Shown here one piece after another: positions 5,631 through 7,653 of a stretch of 7,653 nucleotides of DNA (positions are counted from its first letter, which is position 1; every line of letters starts with the position of its first letter). The DNA lies in the NCBI GenBank assembly GCA_028718265.1, contig JAQUMG010000086.1, positions 1-7,653 on the forward strand. The letters are read 5' to 3'. The DNA comes from Candidatus Omnitrophota bacterium (GTDB lineage Bacteria > Omnitrophota > Koll11 > JAHIPI01). The notes beneath the pieces are model-generated. The model was not told the origin of the DNA and searched no databases. It saw only the letters and a program-made list of their open reading frames with translations. The position numbers and the translations under genes are program-made.

Positions 5631-7653
5631 ATTACCCCTCCCCAGCATATGTCGTTATACTCACATTTATCGCACGTCTTTTTCCTGTTTTCTTCCGTGT
5701 TTTCGAGCTTTTCGAATTTTAAATTCCTGATATCCAGCCAGCAGTCGTTTATAACTTCTTCGAGGCGCGAAACCATGCCGTCGGTAAGTTCGACGGTTTT
5801 ATTTATGTATTCGCCTTCGCGCAATCCGTATTTCGCGACACTCGTCTTAACCTGTGCCGTAAAAACAAGTGTGCCGTGACTGATTCTCCGGCCCGCATTT
5901 TTCTTATACCTGTCGAAAAGCAGTTTATAAGCTACCAATTGGCGAAAATAATCATCGCAGTCCCGGCTGGCAAGATCCGAGACATTATCTATGGCCTTTA
6001 TGTGCTCATCCGGCGGTCCTGTTTTATAGTCTATTACGCGGACAAGGCCTGCTTTTTCGTTTTCAAACTCTGTCTTATCGAATTTACCCTTAAAAACAAG
6101 ATTATCGGAAAGTGTTATTTCAAGGCTTTCCTCAAGAGCTACGGGTTTGACCGGAGATTTCGCTGTTCTCTCAAACCAGCCTTTTAGCGGCGGAAACCAC
6201 CTTCTGCATTCCGACGCTATTGAATCGTCAACTCCCTGATTGATTAATTCATTATTAAACGAATCCGTAAAGAAACCGAATCCGGGGAATTTTCCGGTAT
6301 TCATAAATTGCCGGTAGGTGTCTTCCAGCGCTTTGTGAACGCAGTTGCCGAAAGTAAGAGGCAGCGTCTTTTTTCCCGGTAAAAGAAGCATGTTGTCATA
6401 AAGAAATTTTCTATGGCATTTTATATAGTTGTTCAATTTGGTAGGATTCAGGTTAAGAGTACTTACGAGATCTTTTAAGACATCTGCTGTCCCGATAAAC
6501 GGATCTTTATTGTCACTGAGAGTTAATGATTCAGCCAGCATGGATTCTTCCTTGACGCGGCTCTCCGGCTCGTCGCCCGTTAACCCGGCTGCGGTAAGAT
6601 AAAGACTGCTTACGGCACTTTCCGTGGGACTGGCCGTATAGATCAGGTTCGATTTCGCGCGGGAGGAGGCGACGTAAAACAGTCTCGTTTCGTCATAAAA
6701 ACTCATTTCCCGCGCCGCATCTTTGTCTTTGGCGCTGCCTTTGATCTTATATATCCGGGCCGGTAGCGGGATTTTATTCGGCCGGGGCTGCATCGGCCAG
6801 TTCTTTTTCTGCAGGCAGAACGGTATTATAACGGTATGAAATTCAAGTCCCTTCGAGCCATGCGCGGTAAATATTCTCACGCCATCCTGCGTCATTGTAA
6901 CCAGTTTTCCGACGAGCGGCAGGTCGTGTTTTTTCATGGTCTCGATTTCATCGATAAAATCGGATAACCTTATCGCGGGATCACTGACATTCTTTATCTT
7001 GATCATATTTATAAAAGAACAGAGTGAGCGGAGTTCGCGGATCTTAAGTACTTCGTTATTATTATACGATTCGAGTATGTGTTTGTATATGCCGGCCGAT
7101 TTTATGTATTCCATAAGTATGGTATGGACCGGCTTTGTCTCGGCGCCGTCTAACAGTTGTTTTAGGACTGCGGCTGCCTGTGCAAGCGGTTCCGGTCTGG
7201 ACAGGCCGATTTTTTCAGCTGTACGCGAAATATCTTTATCGCTTTTTCCGGAGAATAATCCTATAAATTCCGTATATAACGCTATCTGATTTTTCTTTAC
7301 CGCGTCTTTTTCAAGTTTTTTCCTGGTATTAACGTACGAGATGAATTTCAGGACATCATTAAAGTCCGTGCCGAAATAATCGCTTGTGATTATACGGTAA
7401 AAAAGGCTGTCTTTGGAGACATAATCGGACGTATTTTTAAGGTGGGCGAAATCAAGCACATCCAGCATCTGGCGGACTCTTGTTTCTCCGCTTATGTCTT
7501 CTTTGCCGTCGGTAGCATAGGGTATGCCTGCCCGTAGAAAAGCGTCGACGACTTTCAGCACGTCGTTCCGCTTTCTTACGAGAACGGCGATATCATTGTA
7601 AGGCACTTTCTTTTTTATTGCTTTTATCTTGTCGGTTATATAAAGAAGCTCCG
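5627..7653 (-). CDS. RecB/AddA-like helicase-nuclease with Fe-S PD-(D/E)XK domain, C-terminal part
   Basis: The frame is open to the high-coordinate edge, leaving 674 residues. A GTG at 7606 is an internal valine, because the 15 codons before it (ELLYITDKIKAIKKK) continue the domain, and VPYNDIAVLVRKR is the standard RecB/UvrD domain 2 entry. Counting from the first visible codon: motif V TAHGSKGLEF (262-271) and motif VI ETRLFYVASSRAK (321-333) complete an SF1 motor whose Walker A half lies outside. After them comes a RecB-family nuclease: FGNCVHKALE (H439), GKFD (D525), VIDYKTG (D541, K543) and RQLVAY (Q571, Y575). Cysteines C412, C660, C663 and C669, with C-X2-C-X5-C at the tail, match the 4Fe-4S staple of AddB. 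Such enzymes resect double-strand breaks for recombination. The Fe-S staple on an SF1 motor with intact motifs V and VI differs from classical AddA, which lacks it. The 3' end overlaps the SYLF start by four bases. The helicase-nuclease call is certain; the exact subfamily is not. Confidence 0.92.
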   Translation of the reverse strand, partial: ELLYITDKIKAIKKKVPYNDIAVLVRKRNDVLKVVDAFLRAGIPYATDGKEDISGETRVRQMLDVLDFAHLKNTSDYVSKDSLFYRIITSDYFGTDFNDVLKFISYVNTRKKLEKDAVKKNQIALYTEFIGLFSGKSDKDISRTAEKIGLSRPEPLAQAAAVLKQLLDGAETKPVHTILMEYIKSAGIYKHILESYNNNEVLKIRELRSLCSFINMIKIKNVSDPAIRLSDFIDEIETMKKHDLPLVGKLVTMTQDGVRIFTAHGSKGLEFHTVIIPFCLQKKNWPMQPRPNKIPLPARIYKIKGSAKDKDAAREMSFYDETRLFYVASSRAKSNLIYTASPTESAVSSLYLTAAGLTGDEPESRVKEESMLAESLTLSDNKDPFIGTADVLKDLVSTLNLNPTKLNNYIKCHRKFLYDNMLLLPGKKTLPLTFGNCVHKALEDTYRQFMNTGKFPGFGFFTDSFNNELINQGVDDSIASECRRWFPPLKGWFERTAKSPVKPVALEESLEITLSDNLVFKGKFDKTEFENEKAGLVRVIDYKTGPPDEHIKAIDNVSDLASRDCDDYFRQLVAYKLLFDRYKKNAGRRISHGTLVFTAQVKTSVAKYGLREGEYINKTVELTDGMVSRLEEVINDCWLDIRNLKFEKLENTEENRKKTCDKCEYNDICWGGVI
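5635..5643 (-). promoter_or_regulatory. Ribosome-binding site that decides the SYLF start
   Basis: The minus strand reads GGGGAGGGG, then TAAT and the ATG at 5630. The central GGAGG is six bases from that ATG, an ideal distance. For the alternative ATG at 5648 the site would lie inside the coding region. The site itself lies in the last codons of the helicase-nuclease gene. Confidence 0.75.

Noticed and set aside
5631..5648. Upstream ATG (5648) as the SYLF start
   Set aside because: It would put MLGRGN before the signal peptide and place the strong ribosome-binding site inside the gene; the ATG at 5630 fits both signal peptide and spacing.
7604..7606. GTG as the start of the helicase-nuclease gene
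   Set aside because: The frame continues to the window edge without a stop, and the upstream codons fit the same helicase domain, so the GTG is an internal valine and the gene is cut by the window.
1..7653. CRISPR arrays, tRNA or rRNA genes, insertion sequences, phage genes
   Set aside because: No regularly spaced direct repeats, no cloverleaf or rRNA-like stretches, and no transposase or integrase motifs were seen. The Cas4-like cysteine layout belongs to the RecB-family nuclease and is not evidence of CRISPR.

Overview
The window (7,653 bp, moderate GC, no RNA genes or mobile elements seen) is a compact bacterial segment in which every recognisable gene is on the minus strand. Features are described here in transcription order, from high to low coordinates. 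The sequence alone does not fix the organism. The proteins look like those of a Gram-negative-type bacterium: several Sec signal peptides, a periplasmic SYLF protein, a beta-helix secreted protein, and a long TrpB2-type tryptophan synthase beta chain. An uncultivated lineage such as Omnitrophota is possible, but that is an impression and not a demonstrated assignment.

Region 7653-2880 holds DNA-processing genes. The first is the C-terminal part of a large RecB/AddA-like helicase whose tail is a PD-(D/E)XK nuclease with an AddB/Cas4-style four-cysteine Fe-S signature; its N-terminal part lies beyond the window. Its stop overlaps the start of a SYLF (Ysc84-like) exported protein by an ATGA junction. 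After 24 nt comes a complete UvrD/PcrA-like superfamily 1A helicase.

Region 2867-449 continues the same run with gaps of only 12, 15 and 10 nt: a small exported protein of unknown function, a guanine-deaminase-like zinc deaminase, and trpB2. All six genes have clear Shine-Dalgarno signals or tight coupling where their starts are visible, so they are probably one polycistronic unit whose promoter lies outside the window. The unit mixes DNA repair, envelope, nucleobase and amino-acid functions. This looks like a streamlined operon and not a single pathway.

Region 448-305 is the only substantial intergenic space (144 bp). It contains a near-consensus sigma-70-type promoter (TTGACT-16-TATACT) driving the last gene, whose first 101 codons (304-1) encode a signal peptide followed by the start of a pectin-lyase-like beta-helix repeat protein. 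A 9-bp inverted repeat in its leader places the ribosome-binding site in a possible stem.

The observations most worth checking are the helicase-nuclease of mixed AddA/AddB character next to a second SF1 helicase, the SYLF gene translationally coupled between them, and the leader structure of the beta-helix gene. No clearly new system can be claimed from this window alone.
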